DNA of 64,000 bases from Turritopsis dohrnii (Eukaryota > Cnidaria > Hydrozoa > Anthoathecata > Oceaniidae), in NCBI GenBank assembly GCA_027922465.2, contig BQMF02000028.1, forward strand, positions 682,001 through 746,000. Direction: 5' to 3'. Positions 40,961 to 52,419 of the stretch are shown one piece after another (position 1 is the stretch's first letter; each line of letters begins with the position of its first letter). The position numbers were made by a program, and so were the translations under genes. The notes under the pieces were generated by a model. It saw only the letters and a program-made list of their open reading frames with translations, made no database searches and was not told where the DNA came from.

Positions 40961-43900
40961 CAGTCTTCTCCATATAGATTTTGCCGCGAGCGCTCATAAT
41001 TGCGCTCGCAGCGATCCTAAATGTAATTTTGCGAGCGCGTTTTCGATAACGGCAAAAAACGTTAATTTTCCTTTGATGTCTGATATTTTATCTCGTTAAG
41101 CCTATCGTAATGTGAACGTACATGCTTATGTATCCTCTCAGAGGTATTGAAGGAAAGTGAAGTAAGGGGGACGATTTAACCTGCGAACCCCAAACACAGG
41201 AGACTGAGTGCCTTTATCTTTATACTTCACAATTTAACATATGAATTCTGAATGACCTGTATAAAATCTAATTCGTTCTACTTGTGGTTTCAATTATGTA
41301 AAAATTGTGTATTATTTTTTCGAATACGAAATGGCGTTGATGCATCAACTTTTTTTTTAATTACACAGGTTCGTGGGTAACAAAAATCTCTGAAAATTTC
41401 GCGTGCACGAAAGATGAGTTGTGTATAAAGAAGCATTGATTTGAAAAACATGTGCAACGAAAAGAAATACACAATGCAAGTTTTGTTTCTTCCAATAAAT
41501 GTATCACGCGCAACAAAAAGCAATGCAATGTTTTCTTTTCTTTTTCGATAAAAATCTGAACCTCAATTCAATAAAACAAATAAGTCAATCCAAAATGCGA
41601 ACGACACGAAAATCTAAGATGTAACGAAAATAAATAACTCGTTAAAAGTACTAACTAAACATAAAAGTCAAATTTAAGAATTGTAAGATTATCAGCATTC
41701 CTCTGCTGATGTCAGGTCTTGCTCAAATTCATCGCTAGACCATTCCTCAGCATCTGAACTGCTGTCCTCGCTTTCTGAATCAGAATTTTCGTCTGTGGTT
41801 GTTTTGGCGGGATCCAGTTTTCGCTTCCTCTTGATGCGTAGATGGTAGTGAACTGCGTCCCGCAAAATTTCCTTTCGTTCTACTTCATCCCAAAGATGAC
41901 CATTGCATTTTATGTTCATGTATAAGAACATTGTTTGATGATTCAACTTCATACGCTGATCCGTTAGAAGTAACGTGAGCAAGGAAAACGCTCTTTCGAC
42001 AGCGGAATTTGATCCGGAAATGCTATAGATCAATTCTGCTAATAACGCGAGATTTGGAAAACTTTTCCTTTTGTACAGAAGGACTTTCTTCCAGATCTTT
42101 TTAGGGGTTATCTTCCCTGTTGCAATGGCCTCGTTGGAGTAGGATGATTTAAAAAAGATTTTTAAGTTTCTCCATTCCATGAAAACTTTGTTGTGATCAT
42201 ACCCAGCGCTGTTCAGGGTTTTTTTAAAATGATTGTAAAGGCTTTGAAACATGGAGTGGGCGTAATCCTTTGCATCCTCCCAGTTTTTTGGATCCATCCA
42301 ACTCATAGAATTAAAGATTTCATCGTTGAAACTTTGTAAGCGGGCACTAAACGTTTCCAGCAGCTTTTTAGCCACATCCGACTTTTCTTTTCTTGCACGT
42401 GCTTCAGAATCTTAGCTTAATTCGGAAAAATCTTCCAATACAATCTTTTTATATTTCCGATTTGCAGGCTTTCTCAGCATGTCTCCATGTTGCACATACG
42501 ACGACAAGATCTATTGCTCTTCAGTCTTCAAAGAAAATCTATTTAAACTGTCCCAATCACTACACGTATCGGAACCTTCAATGAGATCTTCTAATTGAAA
42601 ACATGACTCATGTTGACACTTTGTTGCACATCAAAAGGCAAAAGCTCGTTGTTCTCGAATACTTTCGAAACTGGAGAGATGTTGTCTAAGACATCAGCAT
42701 AACTACATGCCAGACACAAAAATTTGTACGACCTTAGTTGCTGGAGGATGCCTTGGATTTTTCCTTTTGTTTCTGACTTGTGGTTACGAATAACTAATGT
42801 ATTATCAAGTGCAGATATGATAGCAGGCCACATATCAATCAGACGCCCAATCGCTTTACTGTGGTGTGAAACGAACCTTGTACCAGCTAATTTTGGTAGT
42901 GTGTAGAAAGATATCTTCAAGGCCTTGGCTGCAACCTTAATGTCGCTTTTGATAGCCCCTGAATTTCGACACAGGTAAAAGATATTTTGATAAAGCTGCT
43001 GAATGTCCTTGAATTTTGACTCTGCAATAGCATCTTTGCAAGCAAGCTCTACCCTATGGTTTACACAGTGAATTGCTAGTAGCCACTCACGGTCACTTTC
43101 AACAGATATTTTGACCATCAAGCCATTTTTTGCGCCTGTATTAATGCTAGCACCATCAGATGTGCAGGAAACCGGTTTGTCCTTGTACATCGGACAAGAC
43201 AAATTACCACCTTCAGTGAAAATGCTGTCAATTCCTTTTTTAAGGGATGAAGCATCAGTTCCTTCGAATTCAGACATTTCCAGCAGATTGGCAAATACAC
43301 AGGTTGGCAACCTATATGTGAATAATAGTAGGAAATGCCTCGTAAATGTCGAAAATCTGACATATATTTTCCATGATTATTTTGTCAGTCAATTTCACCA
43401 TACAGGTCTCTCAAGAAAAAGGTGGCTATCGTAATGAAAATTACGAAAATTATGAAAATTACAGACGAACTGTTACGAGTTATTGAAAGTTGCATGGCAC
43501 AAAACGGGAAAAAGACAGAAATATGGCCATTTGTTTTCTGGGATTTTAAACGTGTATACCCATTTTGCGCGATCTTTGCAAGAACCAACTCCTTATCGTC
43601 CCCTGTTTTCCTGGCTTGACTTCCATCCGTCAAAATTCCAAAAAAGTTGCTTCCATTAATCAACTTCTCTACTCTTTCTGAGACAACTGCACTGATAGAA
43701 AAGAGAAATTTTTTGGCAGATCTTCAGTCGTGTTTGCCTGTATTGAAAAATAATAGTAACAATAACGACAAATAATGAACGGAGAGATCAAATCAAAGTC
43801 CTTGATTGCAGCTATATAATAAAACCGCAGCTATATAATAAAACCTGTCTGAAAAATATAATGGCGTAACAATAAAAAATTACCATCACTTTCTTTATGA

Positions 43901-45277
43901 TATTGTTGCGAGAGGTACTCATGGCAGTAAACAATAGTTTTACATTTTACAAGGTAATTTGTTTTAGCCAAGTGGATGTTCTTAACTTACCAGAAATAAA
44001 TCGAAGGCCATTTTTACGCATGACCGTAATGAATGTTTCAAAATGACGTAGACTCAACGTTGGATGCAAAGCCATTTCATAAGCTGTGGTTATAAGCCTA
44101 TGATATGCATCAAAAGAAGAACTTAAAAACATAGTCTCCACATTTCCTTGAGTAGGGCCTGTCTGCCGTGTATTAACGACTCGATCTTCTTGAGGACACT
44201 GTGCATCAGAAGCAAGTGCATTTTTGTGTGTTCCTGATTTCAGATGCCTTTCAAGGTAAAAAGAATGAAAAATCAAATATTGATGTCCATGTCAGTCATG
44301 TCGAAATTCCAAAGTGACCCCAAGTCCCTATTACGCAATATTCGTTATTTCTAAGATTACTTTACGAAAATAATTTATATACAATATTTATCATTGACTA
44401 TGAAGTTGCAAAAATAAGAAGTAAATTCTAAAAATGTAAGTAATAAAATGATGATAATCCTTAATGTTAGTTATGAGAATAGTGGAGAAAAAAATTGACT
44501 TACCGTGTGTTTTGTAACAAAGGTTGTTCCGTTGATGAAATTTTCAGAACATGCTTGCGTTACTCCTTTCACTTCTGTTGGTTTAAGGTTCTTGTCGGAA
44601 TGTTTTGCACATACCAAACACCAAACAGACTCAATAAAATCAGTTTCCCCTTCCTTAACAACTTTAACGCCAAAATTACTGTGAAATTCCCATTTCATAA
44701 ACACGTGTAACTTTGTTTTTAGCTTTTTCTGTGACGCCATATTACACAGAATATTCTTGAAAAAAAGTCTCTGAGAAGAGCAATGCAATGTTTTCTTTTT
44801 CGAAATACGGAGAAACGAATAAAATTTTTGAAATGTGAAGTGAAAAGTTTTTTTAATGAATGAACTTCTTTTTATAAACAACAAGAAAAAGTTGCTATAC
44901 TAATACACCTGTTTTTTTGATCTACAGGTAATTAATAGACCTTTTCGGAAATTATGTCACGGCAGATCTTGCCTCGTTTCCCATCTAATTCATTATAATA
45001 TATTTGTATAAACAATAGATGGAAGAAAAAAATGTTGATCTTGTATTCAGTTTTTATCACGAAAGAACATAAATATGTTGCATGTGCGACTTCTTATTTC
45101 GTATTGATTACATACGTGCGATAATTTTTCAGACGTTTAAAGATAATATTTTACGAAAACGCTCGCTAAATTTAATTGCGTGCGCGAGCGCTTCGCGCTC
45201 GCAAGCACAAAAGTTTGCCATTTGGGAGGGTGCCTGCGTGCGCGAGCGTTTTTGCGCTCGCCAAACGGGGAAGACTG
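40961..45277 (-). mobile_element. hAT transposon, 6-bp target duplication
   Basis: The 4317-bp element has short inverted ends (CAGTCTTCTCC at 40961 and the complement of CAGTCTTCCCC ending at 45277), flanked by CAAATG at 40955-40960 and 45278-45283. Ends starting CAG are typical of hAT. The duplication is 6 bp rather than the usual 8; hAT groups with 5-6 bp duplications are described. GCGAGCGC-type motifs cluster next to both ends. The transposase gene inside is on the minus strand and damaged. Confidence 0.75.
41692..44740 (-). pseudogene. hAT transposase gene (BED-type zinc finger, ZMYM/ZNF862-like), multi-exon
   Basis: Exons on the minus strand: 44740-44504 (ATG; WCLVCAKHSDKNL, donor GTAAGT), about 44252-43991 (RHLKSGTHKNAL, completing a BED-like C2H2 finger; donor GTAAGT), 43737-43560 (FFGILTDGSQARKTGDDKEL, the first catalytic Asp region; donor GTATAC), 43311 to about 42600 (CTSDGASINTGAKNG, HCVNHRVELACKDA), and 42375-41692 (SGSNSAVERAFSLLTLLLTD, the hAT C-terminal dimerisation motif; acidic tail). 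Breaks: a missing base in an A-run near 43708, a frameshift and stops between 42600 and 42375, and the first splice junction is off by one base. Probably no longer functional. Confidence 0.8.
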
Positions 45278-45289
45278 CAAATGATATAC

Positions 45290-45630
45290 GTTAAGAATGA
45301 ATATTTTGAACTTGTGTAGTAGCGAATGTAACATTTTTCGTCTGCATTCAGTAACGTTCTGCGTTACAATTTGATTATTCTCAACATCCATTGACTTGTG
45401 ATTGATAGTTCAGCATGGAAGCTATATTCAATGCCGATTTGGTTTCAATAGAATTTAGAGTTTCCCAAGCCAGGTTCCCTTTACAATATATACCATCTTA
45501 TTATATATTACTCATAGTTTCTCACTTTCAAGTATATACAGTTTTTCATTGTACGTAATTAAAAATAGTTAAATAGATCTACCCTATATGAAAATTTCCC
45601 CAACTCAATACCCCCCTCCTTAGTTTCAGG
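45290..45630. other. AT-rich spacer
   Basis: No gene, RNA or clear repeat boundary is visible in this stretch between the hAT element and the inverted repeat that follows. Confidence 0.4.
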
Positions 45631-45874
45631 TGCCTAATAAACGGTAAAATCTGGGAAATTCCAAAATTTCTAACAGACAGGGGGTTGGATTTCGTCGTTC
45701 GAAACGCCATTCGAAAATGTTGCAGTCGAAACAGATTCAAATAGAAGTAAACAAAGAATAGAACGTACGAAAATATACAAATCCAAACAACGTTAATTCC
45801 AGTTAGGAAGTTGTTCTGCTAAGATTGTTTTTGTCAAAAATTAATAAATAGGGGGGAGGTTAATTAGGCACCTG
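45628..45874. repeat. Possible MITE: inverted CAGGTGCCTAAT ends
   Basis: CAGGTGCCTAATAAAC near 45628 is complementary to GTTAATTAGGCACCTG ending near 45873, and C-runs lie near both. The ends start CAG as in hAT MITEs, but no matching target duplication is visible in the flanks. Confidence 0.4.
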
Positions 45875-45894
45875 AGAGTACCCACCTCTCACCC

Positions 45895-46200
45895 AACAAC
45901 ACATACTCACGCAAACACCCCCACCCCTTCTCACTCGCCTCACTCAATGTAACATTCTGTTCCCTATCAATCAAACACTCCTTTTTCAATCACCCTTACA
46001 TCTCCTTCTCAATCCTCGCCCTTTCTTATCACTCACGCAAACAACCCTGCCCTTTCTTATCACTCACGCAAACACACCTGCCCTTTCTTATCACTCGCAC
46101 AAACACCCCGCCCATTCTTCTCACTCACACAAACACTCCGCCCATTCTTCTCACTCATACAAACACTCCACCCACTCTTCTCACTCACCCTATCACCGCA
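45895..46200. repeat. C-rich tandem repeat, unit about 31 bp
   Basis: Units such as CCCTTTCTTATCACTCACGC followed by AAACA and a CCTG or CCCG run repeat about six times, with drift from CCCTTTCTTATCACTC to CCCATTCTTCTCACTC. The plus strand is almost free of G, a strong strand asymmetry. Confidence 0.75.
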
Positions 46201-46338
46201 ACCTGACTCATCCTAATACGCCCTTTCGCTCACCCCACCCACTTCTGACCACCCGCTTTAATTTTCAATTTCAATACCACAACCATACCCAAAACCACCA
46301 AAAACAATTAAGTTTAACATTTCCAAATATTCATTTGT

Positions 46339-46680
46339 TTAGTGGTAATGAGTATGGGTGTGGTACTGACTGTACCCCCATCCACCCCCTCCTCCACCAC
46401 CACCCCGCATTCCCTTCCAATTATTCCCACCCCTCCCTTTCCAATGCTGGCCCCTGCCTCTTCCTCTACCACCCCTCCAGTTACCCCTCCCTCTACCACC
46501 CCTCCAGTTACCCCTCCCTCCCCAGTTTCCTTCCCTTTGATTACCCCTTCCCCTTCCCCTACCTCTCCAACTCCCTTCCCTCACCCACGCATTTTCCCCG
46601 TCATCCCTCCCCCTCCTATTTACACCCTCCCCCTCCCCTTCCAATCTTCTCTGTAGTTGATCTAAACAAAAAAGAAACAA
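46339..46680 (-). CDS. Low-complexity RGG/GRG-rich frame (doubtful gene)
   Basis: The minus strand has an open frame of 113 codons rich in Gly and Arg (for example GNWRGGRGRGNWRGG), of the type seen in RNA-binding RGG boxes. It results from a C-rich minisatellite on the plus strand (CCCCTCCAGTTACCCCTCC units near 46480-46520). Low-complexity origin is more likely than a real gene. Confidence 0.25.
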   Translation of the reverse strand: MFLFCLDQLQRRLEGEGEGVNRRGRDDGENAWVREGSWRGRGRGRGNQREGNWGGRGNWRGGRGRGNWRGGRGRGRGQHWKGRGGNNWKGMRGGGGGGGGWGYSQYHTHTHYH

Positions 46681-46689
46681 AAGTCATTA

Positions 46690-47592
46690 TGTTTTACTAT
46701 AAGAAAGGGTTTTTTACATATAAGGAGTATTTACCTTGTCAGCGCTCCATGCGCGTTAGACGGATTAGAGCCGTCTGTAAAAGTTCCCTCAAAGGCTAAA
46801 AACCGAAAATGAAAATTGTAACAAACTTAACAAAGACTTATTTATAAAATATTTCTAATATCTCATACCGCTTCAGCGCCACCAGCAACACCATTGCCAC
46901 CACCCCTTTCCTCTTCCACTCCTTCCTACAATTTTTCGATGTCAATGAACAGGAATGACAAGAGTGCGTTAAAGTAAAATGAAATACATACCTCATCCGT
47001 GCTCATATCCTGTTCCCGCTCCCGTTCATATTCTTGTTCCTAAACAGATAAAAAGAAAAATCAGAAAAAATCAGTATACACTAGACAAGTGAAAACAAGG
47101 TGTTTTCAATATAAGAACTTACACTCACACTGTCACTTCTCGACATGTCTAAATAATAAAAGAAAATAATAATGAGAGAACATTCAAATGCCAGAGTTGA
47201 TAATTTACTTCAACAACATACCTTGGTAGATAGTATACTTACATACGGCTACAAATGCTACAAGTACATGATACATTCTCATTTTTGCTACAACTACACT
47301 ACATTCTCATTTTATTAATCATTTAAACTTAACTAATTTCTCTTTTCATACTTTGTTGTAGTATGTCAATTTATCTGTAGTTATAAGATGTATTGGAGAA
47401 TCGCAGAGGAGTCACTAATTAATCATTTTCATTTCCACTTTCATGTTAGTTACTTCTCCTCTACTACTACTTTATTATTAATACTAATATACATAACATA
47501 CTTCTGATTCAGCCAATAATTGCTGTTCAAATTTGTTTTCTCTCTTTATTCTCATTTTCGATGACAATTCATTTCAATTCTACTAGTTTGAC
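46690..47592. other. AT-rich spacer
   Basis: No gene I can support. Short CG-poor sequence, with a CGGATTAGAGCCGTCTG near 46759 that forms only a small inverted repeat. Confidence 0.35.
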
Positions 47593-47780
47593 ATGATACT
47601 ACACAGTACCAAATACATATTATAACATCCAAGTATATGCAATATTTCTGTGACTAACATTTTTAACATTTTCTTTGTTTGTTTGTCCAACTGTCCATGA
47701 ATGCTTCCAGTGTTAGTCACAGAAATAAAGCATACACTCAGATGTTATAACATGCATTTGGTACTATGTAGTACCATGAT
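47593..47780. repeat. Foldback element, about 67-bp inverted arms
   Basis: The arm 47593-47659 (ATGATACTACACAGTACC ... TCTGTGACTAACA) is complementary, with scattered mismatches, to 47711-47780 (TGTTAGTCACAGA ... GTAGTACCATGAT), around a loop of about 50 bp. A second inverted pair, GAATGCTTCCAG (47699) and CTGGAAGCATTC (47807), overlaps it. No coding sequence. Confidence 0.7.
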
Positions 47781-47860
47781 GCTATTACAACCGATCGGTA
47801 AGCAATTCTGGAAGCATTCAAAGACAGCTAGCACAAACAATTATATTATTATAAAGCCAT

Positions 47861-48199
47861 TTAGTTATTATGGCAGATAATGCAAGGACAAGATTGAATT
47901 CCAAAATTTGGACAAACACTGTCTTCAATATTGTCATTGCATTCAGCATCTAATTCCCTCAACAAAGCTATATAGGCTTCACAACCTTCAGCATACTCTT
48001 TATGGCGTTCAACAGTACAATCAGATAAAGCTTTTAACCTTTTCTCCTCTTCCATTCTATGAGGCATATGTGGATGTTCATTAATATATAACAACCTCTC
48101 AGCCTGTATTTTTTCCACTAAGCACCAATTTTGTTCTTTGGTGACTCGAGAGAGGGCTGTGTATGTGGTCCCTAGACTTAACGACTCCATTACTTTTAT
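47861..48199 (-). pseudogene. Rep/Pif1-helicase gene, C-terminal part (beyond the inserted transposon)
   Basis: The minus strand reads VMESLSLGTTYTALSRV, the last helicase motif, then LVEKIQAERLLYIN, and ends CIICHNN at the stop 47861-47863. It is the direct continuation, in frame, of the part at 53334 and above once the 5134-bp element and one copy of TTAT are removed. Confidence 0.85.
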
Positions 48200-48222
48200 G
48201 TTAGTGTTTTTTACACTTTGGC

Positions 48223-49490
48223 TAAAATGTGAAAATTTGGAAACTTTTTTGAATCTAAATTTTAGACAGCAAGTTAGGATTTTTTTCAAAATCTATTGGC
48301 TGTATTAGGAAGAGAAAAGATTGAAGATTCCATCCCTTTTTAAATGAGCTCTACAACTTTTTCCAGCTAAAAGTAATGACTCTTCAAACTTTGGAGCAGT
48401 TAATCATAAATTTATTCCATCAGACAGATGGAAGAAATATTCCATCATTAATAACCTTTGGAGTTTTTAAGCTTTTGGGCTAAAATTTTGCAGGCGAAAT
48501 CCCGTCGGCGTTCTCTACCGATGAAAGGAAGAATTATTCCATTTGGAGCTATTCTGGAAGAGTTATTCCATTTTTTCGGTTGAAAAATCTCCAGCTTTAA
48601 TCCAAATTTAGTTCGGTTTTTCTTGATGAATTGATTTCAAGAAAACAATCGTTCAATCTCAAACACCCCTAGTTTTTGATTTTGAACATTTTGTTGAAAA
48701 TGGAGCATGTTAGGATTCCACATTTCATTTTTCGCACAGCCTCTTTTCTCGACACTAATATTTAATGAGTTAAATTAAAAACGTTACATTCTTGACTTAT
48801 CTTTTTCTAAAGGATACTTAATCGATCCCTGATCTAGAAAAAAGCATGCTTTATCATTAGAGTTAAAAATAAATCGACTTGGAGCTCTCTGGAATGAGAT
48901 ATTCCAAATTTACAAGAAATTATGTGTATTACGAATGGAATCATTCATCCAAAATGACTCACAATCCTCTAGAAAGGAAGGTTAAATAATTACTTGATAA
49001 AGCGCTACATGTAATAGAGAGCTTATTAAGAAAGATATATTCCATTTAGTTCTTACGCAAAAAAAAATTAAAAATACTTCAACGTAAAGTGCCTTTCTGC
49101 CCAACTCCCGTTATTTCTCTTGTCACAGGCTCTAAATTTCAGTCAAAAGTGCTCCTTTTTACACACCTGTTTCTTAATATGATTCAGAAACCTTTCATGG
49201 AAAACGTTTGAAATTAGGAGCATGTTAAGATTGTTTATTCCATAAAATACCAAAATAATCTAATTTGGCAGTTGACATTGGAATATGAAATTTATCTTGC
49301 CTGGGGAAACTGGGAAACTTCAACTCAATATTTTAACAATTCAACTTTTCATTCCTTATATACGTACAAATAGAGCACCTCATAATGGTTAAATTCCAAG
49401 TGTCACCCTAAATAAATTCCACCAGTGCCATCTCAAATGAATGAAGAAAATTCCTCCATTGCTTTCAAAATCATTCCAAAGAAGAAATTC
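48223..49490 (+). other. Left non-coding arm of the 5.1-kb transposon
   Basis: No gene. ATTCCA/TGGAAT-type motifs occur about a dozen times, for example near 48431, 48538, 48563, 48893, 49040, 49231, 49277 and 49467. Such subterminal repeats could be transposase-binding sites. Confidence 0.5.
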
Positions 49491-49597
49491 GAATGCCTTT
49501 CGAAACAGTTCGAATGTTTTGTTTAAGATTTTTAAATTATTGTGCTAAAAAGTTTGAACAGAGCGGGAGCAGAATTGGATTAATTTGGTTAATCAAA

Positions 49598-51478
49598 ATG
49601 CGTTTTGTTTGTCGAGGACCTGATTGCAAGAAAGATTTTTCAACAAAATTCAATCGTAACAAACATGAAAAAGTTAAAAAACATTATCAACAAGATTCCA
49701 AAATCTCATATGAAGTTCCATACGATGCCAAAAATGAAGTCTTCTATTGCCCTTCCATCGGATGCAACACCACCTCCAGATACAAACATAACATTCAAAA
49801 ACATTTGAAAACTTGCTATATTGTAAACAAGAACAAAAAAGATAATGCTGACAACAAGATATGTCATATTTGCAATAAACAATTTACCAAGAAAAGCAAT
49901 CGTGATCGTCATGTTAAAAACGTACATGATGATGCCCATGTCAATGATGAATCACACATGACGTTTTCAGACACTGAGGAGCCCGTCAGCATGGTTCTGG
50001 ACGCGTCAGCCATCCAAACGCCTAGCCTAGCATCAACATCGATATTACCATTCAATGAAGAATATACGCCCCCTACCAGCACTCCATCGATCAACCAACA
50101 TGAAGTAGACACATCACCTGAAAATGAAATTGCCTTACTCGACTATGGAAACACACCATCTCATCCAACCATACCACCACATCAAGAACCAACACTGCCC
50201 CATCAGGAAGTCATACTACCCCAGGAACTCACACCACCCCATCAAGAAGTCATGCCGCCTCATCAGGAAACCACGCCACCTCTTCAAGTGACATCGCCCA
50301 CGGAAATCAGTTCACCTAATTCATCTGCCACCTACCTTAAATCGCCTGTTCGAAAGCAAATGTCATTCCCAGTCTATACTTCGAAAGTTTCGCGTTTAGA
50401 AACTGTGATAAGAAACATTAACACTCAACTTGATTACACAAGTAAAGTTAACATGTGCGTGATAACTTATATTAAGAAACTACTAAAAGATAACAGAAGG
50501 GAAGCTATTCTTTACATGGATCGATGCTTTGGATCTATGCTTCAGGACGAAGGGTTTTTAAAGTGGCTGGCAAATCAAATAGATCAGAGACCGAACCGTT
50601 TAAAAAAGATGTTCAATAAGTCGACTGATGGGAGGAGTGAGGTACGTAAAATCGACCATCAAGGGATATATGACTTTTGGATTGCTAACTCTATTGTGTC
50701 TAACGACTCTGCTAATAGTACAAAACAAATGTTTAAGAATCAATTTAAGGATGATTTCAATAAGATTCAAGATGAAAACTTACGGGAAGAGGAAAAAGAG
50801 CATAAAAAAAGCGAAAATGTTACCATGGTAGTCGCAACGAAACGAATTTACGTTGAGTCCGTTAGAAAGCTTCTTCGAAAGTACAACTCATCGCGTGGTC
50901 AGGAAGAGCAAGTTTCATTATCAGCATTCTATAACTTGAAGCCATTCTATTGTTTGAAACCCAGCGAGAAAGAAAAAAAAAGTTGTCTCTGTATTTATTG
51001 CTTAAATCCCCACATAATTCTGAAAAGTATCAACTTTTTCAGAACGAAAAACAATCTGAAACCTCACGAGTCGTTAACAACCTATCTTAATGAAATGAGT
51101 AAAGGAAAAACATTCGAAGAGATGCACGAGGATAAGCCATGTAACTACTACGAATACACACGAGTCATTGAAAGCTACATCGGGAAGCAAGGAAACAAAG
51201 TCGAATACACACGGACAACAAGAGTCGATATGGTCGAACCACTGTCAACAGTTGTTGAAAAGTTGCGTGCAATGGGTGACAAGTACTTGAAGCATAGAAC
51301 TTACGTAGACAATGTGACATCTGTATATCCAATTCTCCGAGAGAACTACGAAGGGGCATTCATAGAATTGGACTTTTCCCAAAATTTGAACCTCCGACCC
51401 AAAGATGAAGCTCAATCCGCTCATTTTTCCGGAAAGCAATTTACTTTGCATTGCTCGATCGTTGAACTACCACCTTAG
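49598..51478 (+). CDS. Zinc-finger transposase-like protein of the 5.1-kb element, part 1
   Basis: The ATG at 49598 (MRFVCRGPDCKKDF) is preferred because it starts directly at the first finger; an upstream ATG at 49493 adds 35 residues without a domain. Three C2H2 fingers: CRGPDCKKDF...HEKVKKH, CPSIGCNTTSRYKHNIQKH, and CHICNKQFTKKSNRDRHVKNVH. Then an acidic linker, a Pro-rich repeat region (PHQEV/PHQET, about residues 195-240), a helical region, a Cys motif (KSCLCIYCLNPH), and a catalytic-core-like start (AFIELDFSQNLNLRPKDE, SAHFSGKQFTLHCSIVE). The frame stops at 51476-51478 within the core, and the rest continues in the next frame. Confidence 0.75.
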   Translation: MRFVCRGPDCKKDFSTKFNRNKHEKVKKHYQQDSKISYEVPYDAKNEVFYCPSIGCNTTSRYKHNIQKHLKTCYIVNKNKKDNADNKICHICNKQFTKKSNRDRHVKNVHDDAHVNDESHMTFSDTEEPVSMVLDASAIQTPSLASTSILPFNEEYTPPTSTPSINQHEVDTSPENEIALLDYGNTPSHPTIPPHQEPTLPHQEVILPQELTPPHQEVMPPHQETTPPLQVTSPTEISSPNSSATYLKSPVRKQMSFPVYTSKVSRLETVIRNINTQLDYTSKVNMCVITYIKKLLKDNRREAILYMDRCFGSMLQDEGFLKWLANQIDQRPNRLKKMFNKSTDGRSEVRKIDHQGIYDFWIANSIVSNDSANSTKQMFKNQFKDDFNKIQDENLREEEKEHKKSENVTMVVATKRIYVESVRKLLRKYNSSRGQEEQVSLSAFYNLKPFYCLKPSEKEKKSCLCIYCLNPHIILKSINFFRTKNNLKPHESLTTYLNEMSKGKTFEEMHEDKPCNYYEYTRVIESYIGKQGNKVEYTRTTRVDMVEPLSTVVEKLRAMGDKYLKHRTYVDNVTSVYPILRENYEGAFIELDFSQNLNLRPKDEAQSAHFSGKQFTLHCSIVELPP

Positions 51479-52367
51479 TGATTATACTAAACACGACCCT
51501 ACGTTTGTTGATTTCGTGCTTCGAGATCTTATTGAAAGAAATGGTATCAGAAACCAAGATCTCTGTATTCAGAGTGACAATGCCCCTTCTCAATATAAGA
51601 ATCGCTTTGCCTTTCAGTCGTACCAAAATTTGGCGGAGGAGTTCAACTTGCGTATCATTCGTACTTACGGAGCAGCAGGCCACGGGAAAGGAACGATTGA
51701 TGCTATGTCCAGCTTTGGTGCTAAGAATATGCTACGACATGACATTATCACAAAGGATATTTTTTTCTTGAATAGTGAAAGTATTACTGATTATCTTTCT
51801 GCCAAAAAACCCGATTTCAAGTACGTTCACATTTCTGCGGATGATGTCGCCCTAAAACGTTTCACAGATGGTAAGGAAGACGCACTCCCTATCAAAGACT
51901 GCATGAAGCAACACCTTTTTGTCTTCAAAAAAGAAAAAGATGTGCTAATCAAGGAGTATCTGTGCGATTGCACATACTGCCTAGCGTTCCAATTTGACAG
52001 TTGCCCAGGAACTTCAAACGCTGTCCAGGCAGAAGCTGATGAGAACTATGAGTTTGCAGAAGAAGACGCAGTGCAGACAGATGAACAGGTTTTTGATTTC
52101 ATTGACGTTCCATCTTACGCAAGTGTACTTACTGGTGTGAACGCAGAACCTCTCTACTTTGTAAGTTTGAAAGAGAAAGGAGTCTGCGACGAAAGCAAAT
52201 CCGACAGCTGGGGACATGCTATTTTCCCAGGGGAGAAGTACTTTCGAGGAAACTACCTCAAGCTTGTCCGCTCAAGAAACATAAATTACAAGAAATTTGG
52301 CGAGAGGAGGTCCTTATCAGCCCTGATGAAATCAATGATACCTATGTTGAAATCAATGAGAACATGA
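51440..52367 (+). CDS. Transposase-like protein of the 5.1-kb element, part 2 (shifted frame)
   Basis: Continues the core in the +1 frame: LNYHLSDYTKHDPTFVD, then CIQSDNAPSQYKNRFAF and YGAAGHGKGTIDAMSSFG. With the ELDFSQN in part 1 these acidic residues are my candidates for an RNase H-fold (DDE-like) active site. I know this motif set from many unannotated animal proteins, but no assigned superfamily. Near 52300 the frame changes again: the C-terminus EINDTYVEINEN...LIRKALS is read in another frame to a stop near 52417. Two frame breaks suggest a damaged copy, or a short intron or deletion at 51470. Confidence 0.65.
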
Positions 52368-52419
52368 TGCTCGATGCAACCATGTACAATGCCCTTATTC
52401 GGAAGGCACTTTCATAATA

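Noticed and set aside
45628..45874. A complete hAT MITE
   Set aside because: The CAGGTGCC ends are inverted, but the flanks (TTAGTTT and AGAGTACC) show no target duplication, so it is kept only as a weak repeat.
49493..49597. The upstream ATG as start of the 5.1-kb element's transposase
   Set aside because: The 35 extra residues have no domain and the ATG at 49598 begins directly at the first zinc finger, so the shorter start is preferred.
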